DNA of 64,000 nucleotides from Cladopsammia gracilis (lineage: Eukaryota; Cnidaria; Anthozoa; Scleractinia; Dendrophylliidae), in the NCBI GenBank assembly GCA_022457155.1, contig JAJGOT010000598.1, positions 124,001 to 188,000 of the forward strand. Reading direction: 5' to 3'. Position 1 is the stretch's first letter; the number at the start of each line of letters is the position of its first letter. The notes under the pieces were generated by a model, which was not told the origin of the DNA, ran no database searches, and saw only the letters and a list, made by a program, of their open reading frames with translations. Positions 53,691-64,000 of this stretch are shown here, piece by piece. The position numbers and the translations under genes were made by a program.

Positions 53691-54539
53691 TCTTAAAAAC
53701 ATTCCGCGAAAATTTTCGTGAATTTTAATTCTCCCACCACGGTAAGAAACTGCGACATTGCAGTCTAATTGTTCAATATACCATATATTTTCAGCTATTT
53801 CAAGCGACCTCACAACGCTTTTGGAACTCCATGAAAGGATCTTCTGTCTGATCAGATGAAATGGACTCATAATCAGGATCGGATAATGGACCACCAGCTG
53901 TTCCTGTTGCATAAAAATAATAATAATAATAATCAGTTTAATTACTCTTTTCGTAGCTTCTCAGCTAAATTACAAGAGTGGTTAAAGTACTAATCATATA
54001 CATACATTAACATGAAACTTTTACTAGGAATATCTATATGTAATAAATTTGTCAAGACGGTTAATAGAGGCCATGACGGGGTCCTCTCTGATGGTGCCTG
54101 AATGGTGCATGCTTCTGTTAGTTTCAAAGAAATCAGAGTGAATAATCTTAGTCGTAAAGAGCGCTATTTAAGGGCTGCTTTAAAATGTACCCATTACCAC
54201 AGGCTAACCTTGACCGCTATTTTTAGTCAGTAGGCCTTATTCACGGTAGCCACCATTTTGGTTTTTATATTATAATGCTTATTACCCATGTGATTTCTCG
54301 GGGGGGGGGGGGGGGGGGCAAACAAATCGAACTCGGGAGATTTCTAACAGTTTTCTTTGTATACTGATCTTTTCTCGAAGCTAATATTGTAGGCTTATTA
54401 GAAGTTCCTCTTAGCTTAAATTCAAATTTAAGAGACAAATTTACAAAATCAAGGGATAATTTTGATGATGATCATTCAACTTTAAAAATTTAGTAACATA
54501 TTGGACGTTAATTAATTTATTGTACAAACCGATCTTGCC
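53691..54539. other. No gene; simple repeats
   Basis: Short (AAT)n at 53913-53932 and an 18-base G run near 54300-54318. Nothing else is recognised. Confidence 0.5.
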
Positions 54540-54780
54540 CAGGTAAGCGTGTGTGAGTGTGTTATCGTACAACGGATAACATATTGAAAATGGATAGCTA
54601 TGTTTGCACAAGAATTAAGAGTATGCGCGTGTGAATCAAGAAGAAATAACCGTGTTTATATACGAATTAGGAGTTTGTAGGGATAATGATGTTTACGTAA
54701 TGATTTTGATCATGACTCAAAAAGGAATGAAAGTGCTCATATCGAATAAGGAATATCCGCGTTTTAGCATATAACTGACA

Positions 54781-54825
<45 letters not shown>

Positions 54826-55073
54826 TTAATAATTTATATTGCGCAAAATTCGCGCGAGGTAGTAAACAACTCATAATTGACTTTAGAAGGAATAATAGTG
54901 TTCATATCAAACTTAGGAGTGTGCGCGTGTAAGTGAACTACAGAATCAAGCGATTGCGCATGTTAACAAACAACTGATGGAGTAATCATTGTGGAAGAAA
55001 AAGAGTGAGTGTGCGTGTTAGCAAACTGAACTGATACATGAATTAAGAAGGGATAATGTCTATAAATATTAAG

Positions 55074-55546
55074 GAGGGGGACATTGGGGATTTGCGGTGT
55101 TGCGGTGTTGCTTATTTTTTAATGCGGTGTTGCGGTGAATAAAATCCCAGCTTGCGGTGTTGCGGTGATCTCAAACCCTACGGTGTGCGATGTTTGCGCT
55201 TTAAAGTCTGCGGTGTTCGGTGAAACGAAATTATCTGCGGTGTTGCCGTTTCCTGTTTGACCCTTGTCAGATCTAAAGTTAGCCTCTATATGTTATTTAT
55301 TTCGTACTTACTTATGAAAAGCACGTACCATTATGTTTAATTTTTAACAAAATGCAGTCCAATACTGTCAAGTTAATCTTCAATACGCTGCCGGTCGCCA
55401 ATCCTAAGCCTTTATCATTTATAAGTAACTTGACAAAAATATGTATTGCGGTGACGGTGTTTCGTCGACTTTTCTTGCGGTGATGCGGTGTTCGGTAATT
55501 TTTTTTTGCGGTGTTGCGGTGTTCAAAGCCCCCCAATGTCCCCCTC
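55074..55546. mobile_element. 473 bp TIR element rich in GCGGTGTT, 6 bp target duplication
   Basis: Ends GAGGGGGACATTGGGG and its mirror. ATTAAG flanks both sides (55068-55073, 55547-55552) within a minisatellite unit that normally has one ATTAAG, so insertion is clear. About ten copies of GCGGTGTT or GCGGTGA lie in clusters at both ends, all in one orientation. No ORF. Confidence 0.88.
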
Positions 55547-56703
55547 ATTAAGAGTGCGCGTGTTAGCAAACTGAACCGATACATGAATTAAGAAGGGATA
55601 ATGTCTATAAATTAAATATTAAGAGTGTGCGTGTTAGCAAACTGAACTGATACATGAATTAAGAACGGATAATGTCTATAAATATTAAGAGTGTGCGTGT
55701 TAGCAAACTGAACTGATACATGAATTAAGAACGGATAATGTCTATAAATATTAAGAGTGTGCGTGTTAGCAAACTGAACTGATACATGAATTAAGAAGGG
55801 ATAATGTCTATAAATATTAAGAGTGTGCATGTTAGCAAACTGAACCGATACATGAATTAAGAAGGGATAATGTCTATAAATATTAAGAGTGTGCGTGTTA
55901 GCAAACTGAACGGATACATGAATTAAGAAGGGATAATGTCTATTAATATTAAGAGTGCGCGTGTTAGCAAACTGAACCGATACATGAATTAAGAAGGTAT
56001 AATGTCTGTAAATATTAAGAGTGTGCGTGTTAGCAAACTGAACCGATACATGAATTAAGAAGGTATAATGTCTGTAAATATTAAGAGTGTGCGTGTTAGC
56101 AAACTGAACCGATACATGAATTAAGAAGGGATAATGTCTATAAATATTAAGAGTGTGCGTGTTAGCAAACTGAACCGATACATGAATTAAGAAGGTATAA
56201 TGTCTGTAAATATTAAGAGTGTGCGTGTTAGCAAACTGAACCGATACATGAATTAAGAAGGGATAATGTCTATAAATATTAAGAGTGTGCGTGTTAGCAA
56301 ACTGAACCGATACATGAATTAAGAAGGTATAATGTTTGTAAATATTAAGAGTGTGCGTGTTAGCAAACTGAACCGATACATGAATTAAGAAGGGATAATG
56401 TCTATTAATATTAAGAGTGTGCGTGTTAGCAAACTGAACCGATACATGAATTAAGAAGGGATAATGTCTATAAATATTAAGTGTGTGCGTGTGCAAATAA
56501 CTGATATATGAATTGAGAAGCGATAATGCATGTTTATATAAGTATTCACAAGAATGTGCGCGTATTAGCAAATAACTGATACATGAATGGTGTAGCGATA
56601 ATATTTGTATAGGATGCCTGTTTTGGCAGACAACTGATATGATAAATGAATTTAGAGGGGATAATAATATTTATATAAGAATTAAGCGTGTGCGCGTGTG
56701 TTA

Positions 56704-56844
56704 GAGTGATTTTACTTCATCTGTGAAACACTATCTAACAATTAGTGTGTAATAGTCCAAATTAAACAAAAGTAAACAATGGAATTATTGTCTAATAGTG
56801 CGTACTATTCTACTAACTATTTCACAGATGAAGTAAAATCACTC
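56704..56844. mobile_element. 141 bp MITE, TA target duplication
   Basis: Ends GAGTGATTTTACTTCATCTG and its mirror, arms of about 25 bp. The host unit GTGTTAGCAAAC is split as GTGTTA-element-TAGCAAAC, giving an exact TA duplication. Tc1/mariner-like pattern. Confidence 0.88.
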
Positions 56845-58109
56845 TAGCAAACAATTAATAGACGAGTTAAGACGGAACAATGTTTATATAAATATTTATT
56901 AATAAGAGTGTGAGCGTGTTAACAAATAACTGTTACGTTAAAAGAAGGAATGATAATATAAGTATTAATAAGAGTGTGCGTGTTTGGGCGAACAACTGAT
57001 ACATGAATTAAGAGGAATAATAATGCTTATATAAGTATTAATAAGAGTGTTCACGCGTCTTAGCGAACAACTGATACCTGAATTGAGAGGGATAATAATA
57101 TTTATATAAGTATTAATAAGAGTGTGCGTGTTTCGGCGAACAACTGATACACGAATTAAGAGAAAAAATAATGTTTATATAAGTATTAATAAGAGTGCAC
57201 GCGTCTTAGCGAACAACTGATACCTGAATTGAGAGGGATAATAATATTTATATAAGTATTAATAAGAGTGTGCGTGTTTCGGCGAATAACTGATACACGA
57301 ATTAAGAGGAAAAATAATGTTTATATAAGTATTAATAAGAGTGTGCACGCGTCTTAGCAAGCAACTGATACACGAATTAAGAAGAGATAATTCTGTTTAT
57401 ACAAATATTAAGGGTGTAGGCTTGTTTTAGCAAACAACTGATACATGAATCAAGAATAGATAATAATTTTTATAAAATTATTAAGACGAGAATGCGCGTG
57501 CTTTAGCAACAAACTGAGACAAATTAAGAAGGGATAATAAGAGTATGCGTGTTATAGCAAATGACTGATACATAAAATAAGAAGGGACAATAATGTTTAT
57601 ATAAGTATTAATAAGAGTGTGCGCGCGTTAGCAAGTAACTGATACATGGATTAAGAAGGGAAAATGATGTTTATATAAGTATTAATTGGAGTGTTCGCGC
57701 GTTAAAATTTCTGATACATGAAATAAGAAGGGATAATAATATTTATATGAGTATTAATAAGAGTGCGCGTGTTTTGGTGAACAACTGATACACGAATTAA
57801 GAAGTGATAATAATGTTTATAAGAATTAATAAGAGTGCGCGTGTGTTAGCAAACAACTGATACACGGATTAAGAAGGGATTATAATGTTTATACTGATAA
57901 GTATTAATAAGAGTGTGTGTGTTTTAGCAAACAACTGATACACGTATTAAGAAGGGATAATAATGTTTATATAAGAATTAGTAAGAGTGCGCGTGTTTTA
58001 GCGAACAACTGATATATTATTAAGAAGGGATAATAATGTTTATATAAGAATTAGTAAGAGTGTGCGTGTTTTAGCGAACAACTGATACACGTATTAAGAA
58101 GGGATAATA

Positions 58110-59245
58110 ATGTTTATACTAGTAGTAATCATAGATTATAGTGCGTCTCCTTATCCCGTGGCACCTCGTCTTGACCTAGTACCTCAGTTTCATGAATTAA
58201 TTCAGCCACTGTTTAAAGGGCTATGTCGCGAGATAAAACGTCGGACCGACATCAAACAAATTCACGCTATCGCCGTGGGATCGGGCAAAATCCTGCCGTG
58301 CTATGTACTCCGAAAGGTCTCAGATTTTTCCGACATATAAATAGTATATTTGTCTTGATTTCATTTCGGTTATTTCTCCGATTCTGAAATCATACTCCTC
58401 AGTACATGTACTAATACCGGAACCGGAAATGAGAAATATCTGAGAAAGCCTGAAAAAGTGCCCCGTGATAAACTTCTTGGACACCGTGTTAATGGAGCAT
58501 GAAATCGACGATTAAGTCACGCAACATTCAACGTGAATTTCGCAGGATTTTTCGGATAAAATTACAACTACCAGTTGTAAGTAAGACACAAGACTGTTGA
58601 ATATAATTCCTTTATTAGGTAGACAAATTTTAGTCACAAAACTGCGAAATCTTTAGTCGCAAATGCGCCCGATACAGGCGCAATTTCGAGCACTGTAAAT
58701 TTAATCTGCGTTCGCCTGGCGCGGCCGGTCAGTGAATTATTGCCACAAGACATACAGGCTTTATACAGCGAATTGCAACGTAACTTAGAACATCGCGAAG
58801 AACGACGTCGGTATTTAGGTGAAAGCTTCCCAAATCAGGAAGAGAACCACAGCAAAATCAAGATAGAACATTCAAAACATACCCGGCAGAACGGTAGCGA
58901 GGAAAATCCGATAACTTCTTGCTTGATTCCAAAGAGACCCAACAACTTACTTAGTCCGGAGAAGAACCTTCGTCCAATTTTTCCACTGCGTACTTTTAGT
59001 AGGCATTGAAATATTGAGCCGCACGATTTCAAAATCGGGAAAATATGCGAAACTAAATCAAGACAAATAGATTATTCACTTGTGACATTTCGGAACCCCA
59101 GCTCAGCCAGGATGATGCCTGATTTCCACGCGCTGGGAATGCTGGATACTATTGTGACGTTTCAAGATGGCGCAGATTTGGTACCGACACTTTTCTCGAT
59201 TCGTTCCGCCTAGCCGACAAGATTAGGAAGCGTCTCCTTCGTCGA
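58110..59245. other. Non-repetitive island inside the minisatellite
   Basis: About 1.1 kb unlike the surrounding units. It has a partial inverted pair, 58349-58410 against 59015-59075 (TATTTGTCTTGATTT core). A plus-strand frame at 58740-59009 (89 codons, charged, RNLEHREERRRYLGESF) has no recognised domain. Possibly an inserted element; its ends are not sharp. Confidence 0.4.
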
Positions 59246-59770
59246 CGCAATAAGAATTAGTAAGAGTGCGCGTGTTTTAGCAAACAACTGATACACTATT
59301 AAGATGGGATAATAATGTTTATATAAGAATTAGTAAGAGTGCGCGTGTTTTAGCAAACAACTGATACATGGATTAAGGATAATAATGTTTACATAAGAAT
59401 TAGTAAGAGTGCGCGCGTTTTAGTAAACAACTAATACATGAATTACAAGAAGAGATATCGTTTATTTAAGTGTTAAGAGTGCGCGCACGTCTTGGCGAAC
59501 AACTGATACATAAATTAAGAAGGGATATATAATTTTTATATAAGTATTAACGGTGTGCGTGTTATAAAATAACTGATACATGAATTAAGAAGGGCTAATG
59601 TTTATATAAGTATTAAACGTGTGCGTGTTATCAAAAACCTGATAGAAGAATTAAGAAGGGATAATTCAATATAAGATTTAAGACTATAGTGTGTTAGCAA
59701 ATAACTGATAAGTGAATTTAGAAGAGACGATAATGTTTATGTACGATTTAATAGTGCGCGCTCGTTAGGT

Positions 59771-61090
59771 AGTGTTTTCTGTTTAAAGATATAAGGTAAT
59801 AAAAATATGCGCATGTTAACAATGAAACAGAGGTATCGCTGTTTTGGATTCATTTGAAAGAAACAGGATAATATAACTGTCCTTGATATTTATCACGAGC
59901 TAAAACATGAATCGTTTGGCAAAAAAAGCAGAGTCATAAGACACGCAATAAACTTTTTATCTAATTTACAATTTTAGCCGCTTGTCAGATGAAATTCTCC
60001 CCCTTAATTTTCTTAATATAAATTAAGTCAACATGATTTTGTATCTATCGTTTTCATTCTCGAATGCAGTCCATTACTGCTGTCATTGTATAGCAGGGAA
60101 ACTACAAACTCTTCAGTGTCTACACATCCTGTTATTGTAAGCCTTATATTATTGTTATCTGAACGTTGTAGTAAACAATCTTTAACAGTATGCAAAGTAT
60201 CCGTAATCGTATTTTTAACTGTAGTTGTATATGTAATGTTGTTTTGCTGATTGTATTATGAATAAAGTTTTCAAAATAAAATCAGAGAGTTGAAGAGGAA
60301 TGTAAAACGCGAACTACACTGCCAGTTTGTTTCGCATTAATGTGTCTTATATATAATAATGTGTAGTGTATGATATATAACAATATTGTTATTTCTCAGG
60401 TTTTATATTGTGGCTTTTTATTGATTTTATAAGAATGTGTATCATTTATAATATAAATATTGTATTAATATTTTTCTTAGGTTTGATTTTATATCATATT
60501 GTAAATTAGTGCTGAAAAACCAAGTTGGAGGAACTAATAAAGTATTGTATTTTATTGTAAAAACTTTCAGTGAGTGTCTCCAGTCAAAGACGGACTGGGT
60601 CTAAATTAATGGCAACGAACAAATTTATTCTAACGCTTTTCAGGTTCGCTCCCCGCGCGGTCGTAAGTCTCCCCTTCTCTCTCCCATTTCTAGCGCCTGC
60701 CACGAAGGCTACTATTTCCCGTCATCTTAAGTAATCATTTTATCCTTTACCCTCCTTCTTTATAACTTGTTACCTATTTCTCGGATTCCCTTGCCAATGA
60801 CCCCTCTGTCTCCCAATCCAACCTATCATAACCTCACTTCTAACACGGATCATTTTGAAATCATCTCTTGCAGGGTCGGAGCTCCTGCTCTTGCTGGATG
60901 CTTCCACACAATCAGCCCTATGTAATTTAAGACCTCCCGAGATCAAAATCTATCTTGGGCTTATTTTTCCTTACAATCTCATCGATAACAAACTTCTGGA
61001 ATGGGATTGGTCATCCGCGTGCCTTTTTCTTACGTAATTGGCGTGCGGTCATGCGGGTGTCCAATTAATAACTTTTGGTTATTAAATTAA
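59771..61090. other. No gene seen
   Basis: It contains AATAAAGTTTTCAAAATAAA near 60260, which could be a poly(A) region of an unseen gene, and AT-rich text. Nothing coding is supported. Confidence 0.4.
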
Positions 61091-61236
61091 CAATTATTGG
61101 ATGAGGTTGAGCATGATAGCGATAATTATCAAGGCCAAAGTTTGTGTTATCTGCCGAAGCCGGAGGCTGAGGCGGATAACACAAACTGAGGCCTTGATAA
61201 TTATCGCTATCATGCGAAAACCGAATCCAATAATTG
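61091..61236. mobile_element. 146 bp palindromic MITE
   Basis: CAATTATTGGAT at the left is mirrored at the right, and the arms continue as GATAGCGATAATTATCAAGG and GTTTGTGTTATC. The centre is GAAGCCGGAGGCTGAGGC. The opposite-strand ORFs over it are the two readings of one palindrome. Confidence 0.8.
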
Positions 61237-63827
61237 TTTTATTATGCGTATTCCTGAGCTGCACTTGTAAAGACAAGAGCGCGCACAAAAAAGTGATCAA
61301 TGCACAGCAGTCAACTTGTAAGTAAACAACTTACGTGACTTCTGCATGCATAAAACTATTGTTTGTAGGTATGATGTAACAGAAACAGCAAGCGATAATT
61401 AGCTGCGTGCTTATAGCCAATCAAAATCGAGCTAGTGACACCAATGTATAATAATAGCTATTATTGGAAACCTACGTTGCCCGCACGCCGATCAATCAGG
61501 TTTAATTAAATGTGTTATTTTTTACTGTTTTCCTCCTTGTTTTAAGCAAAATTGTACGTGTTTGTACGGGAATCCATTGACAACATTAGTTCCTTAAAAA
61601 CTGATTTCAAACCCCATTTCAACATAATACAGACTAGGAAAGACTGGATACTCTTGAGTCTCTTGAGTACCGCAGATACAATACATTCGCCTGCAATTAT
61701 TCCTGAGGACTGGAAAGACAACAAGTCGTTTCGGCTAAACCTATTTGCATCCAATTGAATGAAAATAGTGCCTATTGTATTATCACTCGTTCTTCAAAGA
61801 GTTCAGAAAAAAATAGGTGGACTAAAGTTTTTCAGAAAATATTTTTTCCAGATTTTACTCGGGAATGGCTGGTTTCTCCAAAATGGCGGCAAATTCGTGA
61901 AAATTAAATTTCTATTTTTGTTCGCGTTGATATGGAAAGAAAAGAAATAAATACAAGACCATTACAGCAAACAAAGAAAATTAGATTTACATACGCGGGG
62001 ATCAAACCAGTGACCTCCTGGACAGCAGTGGATTTCTAAATGTAACATCAAACCAAAGCGCCACCGACACTCGCTTCCTAATGGCGGTAAAATGTTAATA
62101 TATAAGGATTATTTCCTTAAATTTGGACAAAAAGAAAAACCTTCATAGCTTTTTTACGCAGCCTGTTTACCGTTTTCAGTGACCCAGATCAATGCCTTTC
62201 AGTTCGAGTAGATCGTTTTTCTTATAAACGCATCATTGTGAAAACAATTATTATAATTATACATTATTTTCTTAACTATAACTATTATTTAATACCGAAA
62301 GGGAATCTGTTGATAAAAATGATGTTCATTCTAACAACCTTTCCAGCTGAAGTTTCGGTTGTGTCTTTTATTAAACCAGTACTCCTGTAAGCATTTATTT
62401 GGGTTTATGAAAAACGGGATAAAAGATGAAAGTCAAATGAAAACTAGCAAACCCTTTGAACCCCCCCAAAATCGAGTCACGAGTTAGGGTAAGTTACATT
62501 AAACTTGTTCCGCAATAAGAATATGAAGAGTCACGAGTTAGGGTGCGTTACATTGAACGTATTCCGCAATAAGAATATGAAGAATGTTTAAAAATCGCGT
62601 TTTGTGGCATTTGGGAGCCACCACATCCCAATGCCGTATTTTAAACACGTTTTAACAGATTTACACCGACTATCGTGTTTATTCTAATTCCCGGTCAAAC
62701 GAACGAGCCTCAGGCCCCGTCCAACGTTTCTTTTTTTGGTAATTATGCACAATATTTGGAGGCAAGTTCCCATTGGAAGATTTTCACAATAGCGTGATGT
62801 CAAATAACTCGCCTTACACATGCATATACAGGGCGCTTAAAGCCAGGTGCAAATTACGCGCTTCACTTTGAATACTCATGAAATATTACTTTCCTTTGAC
62901 ACAAAACACGGCAAAAATTTGGGAAAGCATTGTTATCGTTGTTAATTACTGCTTTCTAATTCAGGTTCAAGAATTTTTCTCGACTAAGCTGAATAGATTT
63001 TAATCGGCCCGTATAAAAGCAACGTGGCACTCCCATTTATGCTCCTAAGTTGGCAAACGTGGTGCTGTGAAGGTCAATTTGAAATCTTTGGCTTGTCGTC
63101 CTGTGGATCTGTATCGTTTTGGAGAAGACCAGGTTTGTTCTTTGCTCAAATGTCATTTCTACCATATTTTACGTTTTTATTTACATTACAGTCAAGCCAT
63201 TTTGAAATCTAGATGCATTGATAGCAACGACGAAGCGGTGTTAAATATTCCCGTTACTTAATAAATTTCCATTAATTCGCTTCAGGTTGAACTTCACAAA
63301 GTGAAACAGTATTTATTGCGTCAGTCTGTGATTTGGTGATACAATTTGGAAGAGCCATTAAAAATCGTTTCCTCAGTGTAACCTTTGTTTCGTTAAGTTT
63401 GTTCATGGGTGATTTATTCTGATTGAATGTTTCTTCTTTTGTGAAAAGTTATTCATTGTTCGGCGACGGTATGTGAAAACGATTGGAATTTTCTCAGGAA
63501 CTCGAATAGCGAAAGTCGTAGATAAAAAACAAGAAGCTGTACACAGTTTGAACTCGTGGCGCCTTTAACTCATTGCAGCATTGATTCCCGAGTGTTTTGA
63601 GTGCTTTTACGGAGAAACTTAAGCTTAAAATTCGGTCTAATCAAAGGCTCCTAAGAGCCAACCCGTGAAGAAGAAATGCTAACGCGTAACGCAATATTGC
63701 GGTAAGCTTATGTTTTCATAGACACGGTTCGATATTTTTTTTTAATTAAACCTAAGGATTTGACGAACGCAAAGAAATAAAGTACATCACTTTCATAATG
63801 TCCAGTCCGAAGAAAGGAAAAATAAAC
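61237..63827. other. No gene; tRNA-like relic and a two-copy repeat
   Basis: On the minus strand, 61990-62080 has a B-box-like GGTTTGATCCC and a weak A box, probably a SINE head relic. 62474-62581 is a 54 bp tandem duplication (GAGTCACGAGTTAGGGT start). No supported coding region. Confidence 0.4.
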
Positions 63828-63912
63828 GACCCGAACGTGACTCGAACTCGGGACTTTCGACTGTCTCGACCAGGAACTAAGCCACAAAATCATCCATTAC
63901 ACTATCGAGGAA
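63828..63912 (-). mobile_element. tRNA-like SINE head or pseudo-tRNA
   Basis: The minus strand has an A-box-like TAGTGTAATGG and a B box GAGTTCGAGTC about 50 bp apart. Flanking stems do not pair well, so a working tRNA is unlikely. Confidence 0.4.
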
Positions 63913-64000
63913 CTCAACTCAATTACGACTAAATTTTATTATTTCAAGGTAGATACGCATCAACGCATGTCTCGGTTGAAAAATCCTTTTAGATCGATTT

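Larger units (their letters stand above)
54540..59770. repeat. Large diverged minisatellite, units of about 66-75 bp
   Basis: The unit carries AAGAGTGTGCGTGTTAGCAA, then ACTGATACATGAATTAAGAA, then GGGATAATGTTTATATAAGT. From about 55553 to 56490 units are exactly 66 bp and nearly uniform (about 14 copies). To the right, units are longer and more diverged and reach 59770. An (AAT)n run lies at 54780-54825. Interrupted by the elements at 55074, 56704 and 58110. Confidence 0.9.

Noticed and set aside
55612..56571. 319-residue repeat protein
   Set aside because: It exists only because the minisatellite period is 66 bp; no independent coding evidence.
62474..62581. Telomere-like GTTAGGGT words
   Set aside because: Only two copies within a 54 bp duplication; not a TTAGGG array.

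Overview
The window looks like a piece of cnidarian genome, most likely a stony coral. This is inferred from the AT-rich, intron-bearing DNA, a secreted vWA-vWA-TSP1 gene of the coadhesin type, and a dense mix of Penelope-like, tyrosine-recombinase (DIRS/Ngaro-like), Ty3/gypsy and RTE-like retroelements, tRNA-derived SINEs and many palindromic MITEs. No database search was possible, so species and family names are recognition calls.

Bases 1 to about 10.8 kb are unlike the rest: compact, almost intron-free and tightly packed. They form one end of a large virus-like DNA element of the Polinton/Maverick-adintovirus kind, cut by the left window edge. It carries a fibre-like protein (open at base 1), a small protein with a hydrophobic hairpin, three minus-strand proteins built from a shared short DNA-binding-like module, a possible ssDNA-binding protein, two tiny ORFs, and a complete 1,239-residue family B DNA polymerase with every exonuclease and polymerase motif intact. 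Between the genes are perfect hairpins at gene ends, paired hairpins near 4.0 kb, a 0.7 kb array of palindromes with TTCCAGAA/TTCTGGAA half-sites, and a symmetric divergent promoter in front of the polymerase. No integrase or capsid gene is visible; these could lie to the left. A 351 bp near-perfect fold-back lies just past the polymerase, and a broken Ty3/gypsy gag-protease fragment follows it.

From 12 to 17 kb there is no convincing gene, only an old 2.9 kb-spaced duplication and weak tandem repeats. From 17.25 to 28.55 kb lies the best host gene: six exons with matching splice phases encode a signal peptide, two vWA domains and one TSP1 repeat (465 residues). Its introns hold TA microsatellites, RTE and Penelope fragments, two adjacent MITEs and a 1.95 kb fold-back element.

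From 29.8 to 33.9 kb is a decayed tyrosine-recombinase retroelement on the minus strand. From 35 to 46 kb there is a 60 bp minisatellite, MITEs, a candidate 93-residue gene with duplicated exons (37.2-38.3 kb), RT fragments, a Tigger-like MITE and a duplicated block with exon-like pieces. From 47.07 to 52.06 kb an apparently identical array has the order A-B-A-B-B-A, where A is a 275 bp TIR element and B is 1,389 bp, and it is flanked by diverged inverted repeats. SINEs follow at 52.1 and 53.6 kb. From 54.5 to 59.8 kb is a minisatellite of about 66-75 bp units, interrupted by two TIR elements with clean target-site duplications and one 1.1 kb island. The remainder to 64 kb shows one palindromic MITE and tRNA-like sequences but no supported gene.
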